In this document: piece after piece, positions 43,590 through 54,539 of the stretch
Layout: each line of letters starts with the position of its first letter
Position numbering within the stretch: position 1 is the stretch's first letter
Assembly: GCA_949825045.1 (NCBI GenBank)
Contig: OX463829.1
Coordinates: 22,910,715 to 22,974,714, forward strand
Origin: Argyresthia goedartella
Lineage: Eukaryota; Arthropoda; Insecta; Lepidoptera; Argyresthiidae
DNA: 64,000 nt
Direction: 5' to 3'
Notes under the pieces: generated by a model
The model's input: only the letters and a program-made list of their open reading frames with translations
Databases searched by the model: none
Told to the model about the DNA's origin: nothing
Made by a program: the position numbers and the translations under genes

Positions 43590-43965
43590 TTCTAAGTTTG
43601 ATTGTCAGCTGTCAGCGTGACCGCTGTTACTTTTGATGGCTCGGTCACAATGCTTACGCGCAGAGCATGGGCGATGATAGCACAACATGGCGGTGTTAAT
43701 GATGTCATTCATGACGTCATATTAACCATTTTGTCACCCAAAACAAAACTAATATAACTATGTACTACGATAGTCTACAACTCGAAATGTCGATAACTAT
43801 TAAGGTTCGGTTATATATCATTTGTCATTGTCAACGTCTACAGTCGCGTTCAAAGCGCTCCGACTGGATATCTATGATGGTCGTCATTTCCCATTCGGAA
43901 CGGGCGTGATGGTCGTGACGTCACGTGAGCAATGATGGCTTTGTTGACGTGACTCGGAACGCGAA
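43590..43965 (-). repeat. repeat family gamma, inverted, order B-A
   Basis: On the minus strand it starts TCGCGTTCCGAGTCACGTCA, runs through block B to TTTTGTTTTGGGTGAC, then block A with TATGACGTCATGAATGACATC and GACAGCTGACAATCAAACTT. It ends about 20 bases before the first sequence that looks like 5' flank of the glucuronosyltransferase gene. Confidence 0.7.
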
Positions 43966-43969
43966 TCCC

Positions 43970-44148
43970 TGTATAGTCTGTGGTCTGTCTGTGCCGTCTG
44001 TCAGTCAAAGCGAGAGCCGCATCGTCGATTGCTGCAATATTTATCTCGGATTTTGTTTAGAAATAATGCAATAAATTAATTTAAATCAATGTCGGACGAG
44101 TTCCTGCGAAGTCGCTATTACATTCCATCGTGTGTGCAGTGATATAAA
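43970..44148 (+). promoter_or_regulatory. presumed promoter/5' UTR with two short uORFs
   Basis: This is the only unique-looking sequence between repeat gamma and the first exon. It contains an ATG-CAA-TAA at 44065-44073 and a 17-codon uORF at 44089-44142 (MSDEFLRSRYYIPSCVQ) ending 6 bases before the main ATG. Whether transcription starts upstream of both is unknown. Confidence 0.4.
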
Positions 44149-44336
44149 ATGCCATTTGTTAATATAAAGAAGCAATATCTAGCTTTCGGGATGCTGGTGT
44201 TTCTCGTATTATTTTTATTCAACAGCAAGCCCGCTTTCCAGTGCCAGTTCACTACAGATGAGGCCAGCAACCTTCCAATAATTTACGGCATCACACCAAC
44301 TTACGCAAGGCTCGCCCAAAAAGCTGATCTCACAAG
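44149..44336 (+). CDS. GlcAT-I-type glucuronosyltransferase, exon 1
   Basis: Encodes 62 codons plus two bases. The start MPFVNIKKQY is a short cytosolic tail; residues 11-25 (LAFGMLVFLVLFLFN) form a signal anchor as expected for a type II Golgi enzyme. After a short stem comes LPIIYGITPTYARLAQKADL, the start of the GT43 catalytic domain, which matches vertebrate B3GAT3. The stem is short, as in GlcAT-I rather than the longer GlcAT-P/S types. The family transfers glucuronate from UDP-GlcA to Gal-Gal-Xyl on proteoglycan cores. The exon ends CACAAG before GTAAAA. Drosophila has an equivalent, GlcAT-I. Confidence 0.88.
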
Positions 44337-45757
44337 GTAAAACTAACTATTGTAAGTGTTAGTGCAATCGTGATTCTTCTGCCCTTGATAACTACTAGTT
44401 CTGTTAGTCTAACGGAATATTTGGCAATGATATCTGGCACTCTAGCTATTAATTAAATTTAATTCCGTCATTTGGCTGAGTCAATATGTTTTTACTGAGA
44501 TAAAATTGTCTGCTAGCATACCTTATCAGATTTTGTCAAATCAATGTTTCCGGTTGCAGATTCTCTGTAAATACAGAAAACTATTTTATCTCTCTGTGGC
44601 ACTGCCGACATAATGTTAAAATTTGCTTTATATTTTGGCTTATCATACATTTTATTATTTATTGCATCCTCCAAAGTTTATAGCAGGGAAAGTGAACAAG
44701 GCTGCTAAAAGCTTACCATATTGTAAGTTTATATGAGTTTGATTATAAAATAAATAGTATTATTTAGCCTTAATATAAACGATATAAGTAAAATTAGTTA
44801 TTTTGGGTAGGTTTACCTTCCCACTCACATATCAGGGATCAGATCTCCATTTTTTTAGAATCCGTCTGCCTGAAAGTCTTTTCATTTAATTGCTGTGTTG
44901 CGATTCCATAGGATTATATAAAATTCAGCTGTCTCGCACAAGCACACCTACCATACAACCGTTCATGCCGGAGGCCGCCTTCTGGAAATATTGATTCTGT
45001 GCATAACCCATACAAATTTTCATTGTTCGACCCGAAATAAAGCAATAATCTACCTTCTCTATGGTGTATCACACTTGAGTGGATGAGAGACAAAGTCAAA
45101 GAAAAAGCTCTCGCTCGCACAAAGTAACCCTCAGTACAATGGATTTTTCATAGGGTTGCACTCTATAATTGATTGAAGTTGAAATTAAAACTTGGTTTTT
45201 TAACAGCATATTGATTGTGCAAATTTCAGCAACAGAGGGAGTTAATCTAGTACCTTCAGCTTCAATAAAGTATTCTTACTATTTCAGCTAGATGTATGTA
45301 TGATATTAGTAGCCAAAGCTTGATCAGACCAAATTAAACTTATGAGCCACTACATGACTGAAAATTAACCATTATTAAGATTGCCTTCTTAATGAAGCTG
45401 AAATTTTGCAGTTGGGTTTTAGGTGCAGCGTAGATAATAGGTGTGAAAAATCAATGTTAAATATTGTATGAAAATAGCTGAAAATGCACAAGCAAAGTCA
45501 TGGCAACAGCTAGTCCTACATAAATCCTATAAGGTGATAATTTGATGTTATGTTTTATGGTAAAAAATGTGATGATTTTATGTTACCAGTGAACTGCAAA
45601 CTTCAAATCATGAAATACACAGAATTTTTCAACATCAACCAACCATCAGTACAGCAAAACCATTCAGATAAATAATACTTGAATATTGGTAATGGCGATG
45701 GCGCAAAAATATGTGGCTATTTTTTTTCTAATTTCTACCTACTGTCCTTTCTTTCAG
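44337..45757 (+). other. intron 1 of the glucuronosyltransferase gene
   Basis: 1421 bases, beginning GTAAAACTAA and ending CCTTTCTTTCAG. Joining the flanking exons keeps the frame and yields the family-conserved ADLTRLSQTL. I see no clear repeat inside. Confidence 0.88.
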
Positions 45758-45911
45758 GTTATCACAAACCCTTACGCTTGTCAAGAATTTCCATTGGGTT
45801 GTAATTGAAGACGCAGACTCAAAAACTCCGCTTGTAGCAAACCTACTGAAGGAATCAACACTAAAATACACACACCTCAATGTGAAGACCCAGAAACCTA
45901 AACATTCCACT
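45758..45911 (+). CDS. GlcAT-I-type glucuronosyltransferase, exon 2
   Basis: 154 bases completing the AGG (R) codon and continuing LSQTLTLVKNFHWVVIEDAD, SKTPLVANLL and KYTHLNVKTQKPKHST. These match the UDP-binding part of GT43 (LHWLLVEDAE..TPLVSGLL in human B3GAT3). The exon ends in phase 0 before GTAAGT. The catalytic DDD motif, the acceptor site and the C-terminus are not in the window, so 114 of an expected 310-330 or so residues are seen. Intact splice sites and frame suggest a functional gene. Confidence 0.88.
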
Positions 45912-46067
45912 GTAAGTGCCTATCTACCTTTTCTTTTTTATAATATTATAAAATGAGATAGGTATGCGCCAAATAAAATAAAATACATTTCTGGACAGCA
46001 GTTAACAGCCAGTTACAGAAACGATCTTTAATGTCCATTCAGTTACGCGTTTTGCGAGGCTATTTTT

Positions 46068-46534
46068 GTAGTAGTTTATGTGACTGATATATAATGGAGG
46101 GTGTTAAAACTTGAGAGTGGGTTTATAATAATAATCATAACAATATCACTCGAGAGTTTAAATGCCTAATAATGTACAGTTACAAACACTAGTTTATCTA
46201 CACATACATTCACACTCTCTTTGATGTATGTGTTCAGGAACCGCATGTTCGGCCGGCATTGTGGCATTGATAATTGCTCTGCACTTGTTTAGCTTGTTCA
46301 GTACGACGAACTTCAAAGACAAACTTGCGGCTAACAGGCGGGGGTCGGCGTTCGAAATTTGAATGTCATAATTTGTCGAAAATTATATTATATAGATCAT
46401 GGTCATAATATATCAATATTCAGATAAGATATGAGTTTTTACCAAGTAGTATGATATTAGTATAGTATTATGCTGGTCGTAACGTGCGGTTTATGGAGGC
46501 AGTAAAGAGGGTTTATGATACGTGTGTAGATAAA
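46068..46534 (-). repeat. MITE family alpha, copy 6 (in intron 2)
   Basis: Complete copy: foldback-bearing flank 46068-46192 and terminal repeats at 46193 (TTTATCTACACATACATTCA) and ending 46534 (GATACGTGTGTAGATAAA). The foldback is partly decayed. Confidence 0.75.
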
Positions 46535-46539
46535 AGTTT

Positions 46540-47570
46540 TAATAATTTCGTCGCTAATGGCGTCTTTGCTCCCGCTTGGTGGCGCTGGCGTATTGGGAGG
46601 CAAAGAGTTTCATTCATCTGAGGTTAGGTTCATAAACACGTCACGTGATCTTTCAAATGCCCTATACTGGCAAAATTAACCTTAAATGACGTTAGCACAT
46701 CCATTTTAAGAAGTAAAAAGGATTTGACAACTTTTACTCCAGCGACATCTGCATGTCACGCTTTTGAGCTTTTTAGATTAGGTGCCATTGACATGTTCTA
46801 ATGTAGTTTTATTTTCTTTGTCGTATCACTCTTGACAGTGGTCGTGGTTTTCTCTTAGGGAATGCTAAGACATTTATTTTGACAAAGAGTGTATTTCAAA
46901 TATTGGACATCAATGTTTGTATTTTCGTGGTGGCACGGTGCAAAACTTCTTGGTTTTGTGTATGGCACCAACTTAATTATGATATTTGTGGCTCTAAGCT
47001 CTCACAAATTTGGTCGTAACTATAGTTCGCGTCTTCTTCTTCTTTGGGTGGCCATAGGAAAAAGGGGATGTCGCGGAAGGCGTTAGATTTTGATAGTAAT
47101 AAATAAAATATTTGTTTAAATAAAAAGGTGGTGATATTCTACCTTCATTTTGTCATGCACCTTTTTGGTTATTGTCAACATAGACTAGATCACTAAAATA
47201 GTGCCATTATATCTTGACCTGGACAGTAGATGTGTTTTTGACTCTAAGAAATTTATACTCTTCCCATTTTTTCCTTGTTTTCAATCAATTGAATACTTAC
47301 CTCTGATGGAAATATTACCGTAGAATTTGGATTAAAAATGTTTAAACTGTAATTCTTATACAAATCAATGGAATCTGAATGCAATGCTATCAATTGATTG
47401 CTTAATGCCGACATATTTCATCATGCATTTCGTCATACCTTTAATACATTGTTGGTTTGTTCCCTGCAAACATTTTTATTCAGTCAATTTATTATTTCCA
47501 TTAAATAAATGGCATTATTTCCTTAAAAAAATATTGCGGGATTACTGAAATTTCCTTAAAAAACAGAATG
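46540..47570. other. intronic sequence, nothing recognised
   Basis: AT-rich with no supported element. A 65-codon frame at 46889-47086 has no family signature. Confidence 0.4.
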
Positions 47571-47619
47571 TCCTGATTGGTCAGAGGACCAATTTCTGCA
47601 TAGTTTTCTTAAATTTCAT

Positions 47620-47720
47620 ATTTAATATTTTCTTTATTGCACACAAAACTTATAAAAAACAATAGTTACATGAAAATAGTGTAAACTTACAAAGACGAGC
47701 TCATCTCTAATAAGAGATCT
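47620..47720 (-). repeat. short interspersed repeat, copy 1
   Basis: TTTATTGCACACAAAACTTA and ACGAGCTCATCTCTAATAAG-AGATCTCTTCCAGCAAA match a segment at 61660-61725 (TTTATTGCACAGAAATCTTA, GCGAGCTTATCTCC-AAAG). It looks like the reversed 3' end of an unidentified retroelement. Confidence 0.45.
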
Positions 47721-48024
47721 CTTCCAGCAAATCAGTTTGAGATGGTAAAGCTTGATTGCTGAGCAGGGGTAGATCTATGTGTACAACAATATAAGGAACT
47801 AAATAAGTACTTACAATAAATTACATAAATTATTATTACTATGATAATATGTTAAATACTTAAAATATACTACTATTGTTATATATATATATATAAATAT
47901 GTATACATATATATGCGTACTAATAAATCCTTACATCCTTAGTACCTATAATTCTAAATAGAGAGGTAATGCTTCTTCACGCGACTTTTAAATATATTCA
48001 GAGGTGGACAGGCCATTCGGTCGC

Positions 48025-48464
48025 CGAATCATCTGTGTAAAGTACTAAAAAACTTGGCAGATTTAGTAAGACTACCAATCGGTGATAGTGAGATAAAGGA
48101 TATATATAGAACAAGTAACACAAAAGACTCTGCAAGACCGATCATTGTCGAGTTCAGCTCAGTACTAAAAAAAGAAGCCCTGATATCAGCGATTAAAACT
48201 TTTATTAAGAATAAAACAAATGCTGATAAATTAAATACCACACATTTGGGAATAGCAGTACCAAAAAAAGGTATTTTCGTCTCGGAAACACTTACACCGA
48301 AGACTCAACGCTTGTTCTACTTAGCACGCGAATTTGCAAAGGAAAACAATTATGACTTCTGCTGGACCTCACGTGGCATAGTGTACCTCCGAAAAAGTGA
48401 AAAGAAGCCTTTCAACAGTATTATCAGTGAGAATGATCTAAGCAACTTGAAAAATAAGGCGTGA
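48025..48464 (+). pseudogene. LINE 1 ORF1 C-terminal part (FP-like domain)
   Basis: 5'-truncated ORF1. From about 48025 it reads KVLKNLADLVRLPIGDSEIK, then LNTTHLGI, LTPKTQRLFYLAREFAKEN and CWTSRGIVYLRKSEKKPF. This is the C-terminal domain shared by insect LINE ORF1 proteins and the baculovirus FP protein family. The coiled coil and PHD finger upstream are absent. The frame ends normally at 48462-48464. Confidence 0.8.
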
Positions 48465-48829
48465 CTAATACTTTTTGTTTTTACAAACCTTATATTCCTG
48501 TACTTAAGTAAGAAATTCACATTTAATACAAATTTTAATACATTCAAAACAATGAACAAACAAACACCCTGATCGATCACACACATATCAAACAACTTTA
48601 CACACAATAATTTCACATAAATACACACAACAATCACATCTAAAGTCATTAAAACCAACAAAAATATTAAGGTCTCTCCACCGAGGCTAAAAGTGAAATA
48701 GCCATAATATTTTCCCATTATGAAGAAAATTCAGACTTAAAACAAAAATGATATGTACGTAAATCTTGTAAATCATTTTAAATTTTTTTAAAGCTTACCA
48801 GACTAAATACACTAATTATTTACATTCGA

Positions 48830-49132
48830 TAATGTCCAATTCATAAAAGACCTTGATAACATATCGGTCTCTAAATCATTTCTCACTGAAACCAGTAAAT
48901 GTGTTAATTACGTTCATACATCACATACCTATCTAAAAATCATCACTCAAAATATAAGAAGTATAGACCGAAATATGGATGAATTTTTGGTTTTATTACA
49001 TGAACTAAAGGTTGATTGTGACATTCTTATTTTGACAGAATGTTGGCTATCCTGTGCCCCTATTCTTCCCTTGGCAATAAGCATTGCGCAAATCGGAATC
49101 ATCGAAATCAAAATGATGGAGTGGTGATATAT
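48830..49132 (+). pseudogene. LINE 1 ORF2 endonuclease, first piece
   Basis: Readable as KIITQNIRS...NMDEFLVLLHELKVDCDILI and LTECWLSC, then after a shift NQNDGVVIYY, matching the start of AP-type endonucleases in the sibling LINEs. It stops at the insertion of LINE 2 at 49133. The codons before the gap (GVVIY) and after it at 54540 (KDNLKITIEE) are in the same frame. Confidence 0.8.
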
Positions 49133-49524
49133 TATTCCCCGCGCGCAGCTCCAGCGCCAATACGTACCTAGTCAACTCTGTATATTTTTTATTTAAAAAG
49201 AGTGGTAATCATTAGCCCATCGCAGTGAAACAAATATCAATAGCTGAGGATTCGGATGATTCACAAATCATCACTATCAGCTTGAAAGACTGTTATAACA
49301 AAAGTGCTCTGTCCTCCAAATTCTTAAGTTAACTAGTCGTTAAAATGCTCAGTGAACAGTTGCTACCCAGTGTTCACTAGTCCGGTGAGTCACCAACGGG
49401 CGCTGCGCCCGACGAGCTCGACGGTCACCCGCCAGTCATCCGCCGTGTGAATCACCGCTGCTACTACGCATACGCAATTTTCGTCGCTACTGCCGTTGAA
49501 CACGTACCGCAGCCGTCAACGGTT

Positions 49525-49575
49525 TGCTTTCGGCCACAAAGATACCGAGTTCGAATCCCAGTCACCATTGGCGTA
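49525..49575 (+). promoter_or_regulatory. tRNA-like B-box motif in LINE 2 5' UTR
   Basis: CCGAGTTCGAATCCCAGTCA at about 49545-49564 fits a pol III B box (GGTTCGAATCC). An imperfect A-box-like ACCGCAGCCGTCAACGG lies about 35 bases upstream. It may be a captured SINE head or an internal promoter element. Confidence 0.35.
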
Positions 49576-49771
49576 GTTTATTTTTTTTTTCATTTCATTT
49601 TTTTTTTCTTGTCCCATCGTTCAAACATCGGCCGCTGGCAGCACGTAAGGTCACATGCCCACCTAACCCCGCGTACCTGGAAGGAATTTTTTTTTGCCTT
49701 GGGCTCGCTGCGCACATTTAGGCCTACAACTAACTCGCTTCGACCCCTGTACTGCTCTTGGATATTCCAAT

Positions 49772-50868
49772 ATGGCATGCAAAAAATGCAATCTTGACGT
49801 TGTCGCAAAGGAGCTGATAAAATGTACGGCACCTTCTTGTCAAGGCTTATTTCATTTCAAGTGCGCGGGTCTCACAGAAGCAGATTTTAAGAAAATCTTG
49901 CCCATGAATAAGTGTAAATGGAAATGCGGTGAATGCAAAGCCCTAAAGAAAAACGACAACACCGCAACGATGCCTTCCCGGCTGGCCTCTCCCTCTGCAT
50001 CCGATATGGACATCCCGACCCAATCTTCCATGATCAACGTGGACTCCGCGGCGCTTACCTCCTTCCTGGATGAGAAGTTTGAGTCATTACGTAACGTCTG
50101 GAAGACTGACCTTGAAAATGAAATCCGCGGACTTTTCTTAAGCTTCGAATCGGAACAGAACAACAAGCTTCCCAAAATCCAGTTATCTGTAAGCAACACC
50201 GAAAAAAAGTTCTCGGATATTTTGGAATCTGTGTCGGTGATTAGAGAGCAACACTCGGGAATAGAAAATGCGATTTCTTTCTTGTCCAATCAATATGACA
50301 ATGTAATCAAAAGACTGACCACTATCGAGGAGGAACGCCGCTCCGATTCTAACTACATAAAACAGCTTGAAAAAAAATTTACCACCTTGAACGCAATCAT
50401 CGTTCCTCGAGTTTTGAAATGAGAAATATACCACAGATCCCTTCCGAAACCAAGGAAAACCTTGCCAAGATAGTATTGAAGGCTGGAAATGCCCTAAATA
50501 TGCCGATACAGGAATCGGACATACGAGACGTTTTCAGGGCTAACGCCAAGTCCGATAAGAATAAGCCCATAGTGGTGGAGTTAAACAGCGTCCTGATCCG
50601 CGATAAGGTACTTAAAAGTGTAAAGGCTTTTAACAAAAATAAGGATAAGGCTAATAAGCTCAATACTTCTCATCTAAGTATTGATGGCCCAGTTCAGGCT
50701 GTATACCTTGAGGAAAATGTTCCACTGAAAACAAAGAAACTCTTCTTCGTAGCTAGAGACTTTTCAAGCAAAAATAAATTCACCTTCTGTTGGATTACTC
50801 ACGGTTCAGTCTTTATAAGGAAAAACGAAAAAGCCCACATATCCGTATTGAATGCGAAGAGGACCTGA
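49772..50868 (+). pseudogene. LINE 2 ORF1 (PHD finger, coiled coil, FP-like domain)
   Basis: Start MACKKCNLDV at 49772. Residues 1-60 form a PHD-type zinc finger (CKKC...CTAPSC..LFHFKC...CKWKCGEC). A coiled-coil-like middle (about 120-205) runs into TGA at 50420-50422. The FP-like C-terminal domain continues in another frame from 50419 (MRNIPQIPSETKENLAKIVL) to a stop at 50868, with LNTSHLSIDG, LKTKKLFFVARDFSSKN and CWITHGSVFIRK. The two frames overlap as ATGA. In-frame upstream codons (SSSFE) fit the family before MRNIP, which favours an indel over a natural restart. ORF1 proteins bind the LINE RNA. Confidence 0.8.
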
Positions 50869-50989
50869 CTAAGATCTTAAGAGAAAGAAAATGACTAAGT
50901 TTTATAACTTTAATTACTTTTCTCCATGTGTTTAAACCATACTATAAACTCTCCCTGATGTACTTATGCTTCAGATTATGTAAAACCCA

Positions 50990-51065
50990 CACTACACTTA
51001 CACGAAACATCACACTCTCCCGCACTCATCCTCACTCTTTCACTCATAAATTACCTCGGCTTAAT
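50990..51065 (+). other. A/C-rich G-poor tract in LINE 2 ORF1-ORF2 spacer
   Basis: CACACTACACTTACACG and CCCGCACTCATCCTCACTCT with almost no G. Matching tracts lie in the same place in LINE 1 (48545-48650) and LINE 3 (56995-57070). Confidence 0.6.
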
Positions 51066-51194
51066 CTATATAAGATGATAACTTACCAGGTGTCCAAACA
51101 TTATCATGCAAAAAAAAACATGCGCTGACCTAATTAAGGAAAATCAAGTGAAAAAAAATAGCTCAAATTCGATTTTGAATTAATTGCCCGCGAA

Positions 51195-54122
51195 ATGGAC
51201 AATGTTTCGCTATCAACTTCCAGAGTTTGCACTCCTGAGGAGTGTGCGGTGATTATCCCATGTTCTAATTTACGTCTTAACATCCTTACACAGAATATTA
51301 GAAGCATTCATTGTAACCTTCCCAGCTTTTTGACACTTACAGCTAGACTAAATATTGATTGTGATCTAATTGTTTTAACAGAATGCTGGCTGGCGTCCTG
51401 TCCCCAAATACCATGTATCAATAACTATAATCAATTTTCTACTAAATGCAATAACAACCAAAATGAAGGTATTGTGGTATACACGAAGAGGGTAATTAGC
51501 TGTACAGTGGAGGAACCACCATTCCTTGATGCAAATTGTCTTGTTATAAAGCTGGGTATAGATACGGCAGTGGTGGCGATATATCGCTCTCCGTCGTACA
51601 AAAACACAAAGCAGTTTATAGATTCTTTAGATTCAGTCCTCCAAAACCTATCAACATTCAAAAATATTATAATTTTGGGTGACATCAATATAGACATTAA
51701 AGAGACCAACACAGACTCACACTCTTCCCAATACCTAGACGTTACTGCGTTTCATGGCCTGCTTCCAGCTCACCGCATACCGACTAGGCTTAGAAATTGT
51801 TTGGACCACGTCATTCTAAAATGTGAAGGTGTTAAGCTAAATAGTGAATTGCCTGCCATTACTCTAGTCATGGATACCTCCATCACAGACCATAATACGG
51901 TTTTACTCTCTCTGGATCTAAGGAAAGAGAGATCTTTCGCTCCAAATACTTTTACTAAAATTAATCACCAGGAACTCAAGAATACCATGAAATTAATTGA
52001 TTTATCTGAAATTAAGTCCTTGGATGATCCAAATGAAGCCGCAGCCACTTTAGTCTCTATACTTCAGCATGCTATAAGCTCTAATAGCCAAACATGTACT
52101 ATCGCAAAAAGGAAGAGAATAATTAAAGACTGGATAACCCCTGGCTTACTCCGTTGTATGCGTAATAGAGATAAGCTTCATAAAAAGGCGAAACAATCCC
52201 CTGATGACTATCATTCATTACAACTACATATTTGCGATACCGTAATTTTTGCAACAAACTTTTGAAAAAAATAAAAATAAACTACGAAAGAGAACTCTTA
52301 AACCAAGTAGGACAAAATAGCAAAAACATATGGTCAGCAATCAAAAATATAGCTAATTTGCGTAAACCGGAATCAATGGCCAGCGATCTCCTTAAATCAA
52401 ACAATACCCCTGAACTCTCAATCAAAGATACCAATGAATTCTTTGCTAACAAAGGGAAAAATCTGGCAGATAAAATCAATCAGCCTACTTCAAATGATTT
52501 CTCAAAGAATATCCCATCCACCTCGCAGGCTGATTCGTTTGTTCTATTAGATACCGATGAGAGCGAGATAAACAGATTGGTCTTGGGTCTCAGAAGTGAG
52601 TGCTCAGTTGGATGGGACTCTATCTCTTCATCCTTCCTGAAGAAATATAGACACATTTTGGTTCCCTCTATAACTCACATTTGTAGACTTTGCCTATCTA
52701 AAGGTCTTTCCTGTAGTCTTCAAAAGATCCTTAATACGCCCAATTCATAAGAGTGGTGATGTAGGCTGTGTTAATAACTATCGACCAATATCAATTTTGC
52801 CTATATTATCCAAAATACTAGAGCGACTCATAAACAAAAGGCTAGTTAATTATTTGGAGAAAAATAAACTTATATCCGAACCCCAATATGGTTTTCGTTT
52901 TAATAAATCGACAGCAGATGCTGTGCACGACCTTACCGACCACATAACGCAAAATCTGGATGTAGGTAAAAAGTGTCTTTGTATATTTCTAGACCTCGCC
53001 AAGGCCTTTGACACGGTCTCCATCCCGCTCCTACTTAAGAAACTGGAAAAACTGGGAGTCAGGGGTCTCCAGCTGGACCTTATTAAGGACTACCTATCTG
53101 ACCGTACTCAATTTGTCAAAATTAATAACTATACAAGTGAAGACTTACCTATAACTTACGGCATTCCACAGGGTAGTATACTGGGACCCACGCTCTTTCT
53201 TGTATACATCAATGAGCTGACAAAGCTTGAGCTAGCGGGGGGCAGAATTGTCTCGTTTGCCGATGACACAGCACTGTGCTTTTCCTCCAACACCTGGGAT
53301 GAGGTATTTGTCCTTGCACAGGGGGGGTTCGACGTTGTATCGCAGTGGCTGAATCTAAACATCCTAACATTGAATGCGGATAAGACTAAATATATGACGT
53401 TTACAATGAGAAACAAAACTCAGCCGGATTCGAACTTCCTCCTTAAAGCTCATTCATGCTTGAATAACCTCAGTGCAAACTGTCTCTGCACAATACTAGC
53501 GAAAACAGAATCTATTAGATACCTGGGTATAATTATTGACCAAAACCTTAATTTTGGTTCTCATGTGGCCAATATAACTAGTAGAGTTCGAAAATTGATT
53601 TATGTTTTCAGAAAGCTGCGTCATGTTGCAGATCCCAACCTCCTAAAGTCAGTCTACTATGCACTCTGTCAATCACTCTTGCATTATTGCATCACGGTTT
53701 GGGGTGGAACGCACAAGACTACATTGTTAGGTCTCGAGAGGGCGCAAAGGTCTGTCCTTAAAGTATCTAAATTTCGACCGTTTATGTTCCCTACAAAGGA
53801 ACTATTCGAGTTGTGCGGGGTTCTCAGTGTACGACAGTTATTTATACAACAGTGCATCCTTAAAAAACATAGCCAACTCAATTACGATCCCTCATTAGGT
53901 CTTTTAAAAAGAAGGGATTATGTTTTCCCGTACGAGACGCCGTTTAAAACAGCTTTTGTCCAAAGATTTTTCCCTTTCCTCGGGTTTTTTCTATATAATA
54001 AAGCTAATAAGCTACTAAAAATTTACTCTTTGAAATATGTGGCCTGCAAGATAACAATCTCCACGTGGCTAAAAAAAATATACTATGAGGATACTGAGGC
54101 TCTACTACACATAGTTTCTTAA
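51195..54122 (+). pseudogene. LINE 2 ORF2 (endonuclease-reverse transcriptase), two frame breaks
   Basis: From MDNVSLSTSR: an AP-like endonuclease (NILTQNIRSIH, LTECWLAS, AIYRSPSY, LGDINIDI, CLDHVIL, TSITDHNTVLL) to about residue 230, then a linker and reverse transcriptase with NYRPISILPILSKILERLIN, FLDLAKAFDTVSIPLLLKKL, GIPQGSILGPTLFLVYINEL and catalytic FADDTALC. The C-terminus ends YYEDTEALLHIVS. One-base shifts occur near 52235 (before RYRNFCNKLL) and near 52720 (before RPIHKSGD). Otherwise the 2.9-kb gene is complete, about 975 codons. Confidence 0.88.
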
Positions 54123-54434
54123 ACATCCCAAATCACAAATTTCACCGCTAATCCCAACTATTTTTTAAATCATTTTGTGTACCTAACAGAAACTTCATAT
54201 AGTCTCATACCTGTAGATTAACTTGGTAACGAAACCTCAATGAAACATACTCACATAACCCACATCCCTCATTCTTTCCCAATCCTTCTCCTCACACACA
54301 CTCCCATTTACACTTTACATACATATTCTATTACCCATTTTGTAAATTATTTTTGAGATTTATTAATTACCTTATTATCATAGAAGATAAACAGTAGTTT
54401 ATTAAGGTAAAGGATCAAATAATGGAAGAGGCCT

Positions 54435-54480
54435 GCTCCCTGAAATACAGGTGATGAACCTAGTTTAGGAGACAGGGAGC
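54435..54480 (+). other. LINE 2 3'-UTR stem-loop
   Basis: GCTCCCTG (54435-54442) pairs perfectly with CAGGGAGC (54473-54480), with a nested AGGT/ACCT helper stem. It lies about 30 bases before the (AAAT)n tail. CR1/L2-type LINEs use a 3' hairpin for RT recognition. Confidence 0.65.
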
Positions 54481-54539
54481 CATATAACTATGTACCTACA
54501 TGTCTTATACCTGAATAAATAAATAAAAAAAATATATAT

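Larger units (their letters stand above)
49133..54539 (+). mobile_element. CR1-like LINE 2, full length (nested)
   Basis: About 5.4 kb with a 0.64-kb 5' UTR, ORF1, spacer, ORF2, a 3' UTR with stem-loop and an (AAAT)n tail. It is inserted in the endonuclease region of LINE 1 with ATATAT on both sides (49127-49132; 54532-54540 is an ATATATATA run, so the exact edge is ambiguous). Both ORFs carry frame breaks, so it is not active as it stands. Confidence 0.85.

Noticed and set aside
46889..47086. possible third exon of the glucuronosyltransferase gene
   Set aside because: The sequence does not resemble the conserved block that should follow exon 2, and no suitable splice frame was seen.
48054..48464. 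integrated baculovirus FP gene
   Set aside because: The domain is known from insect LINE ORF1 proteins, and here each copy is followed by a LINE endonuclease start, so a viral origin is not needed.
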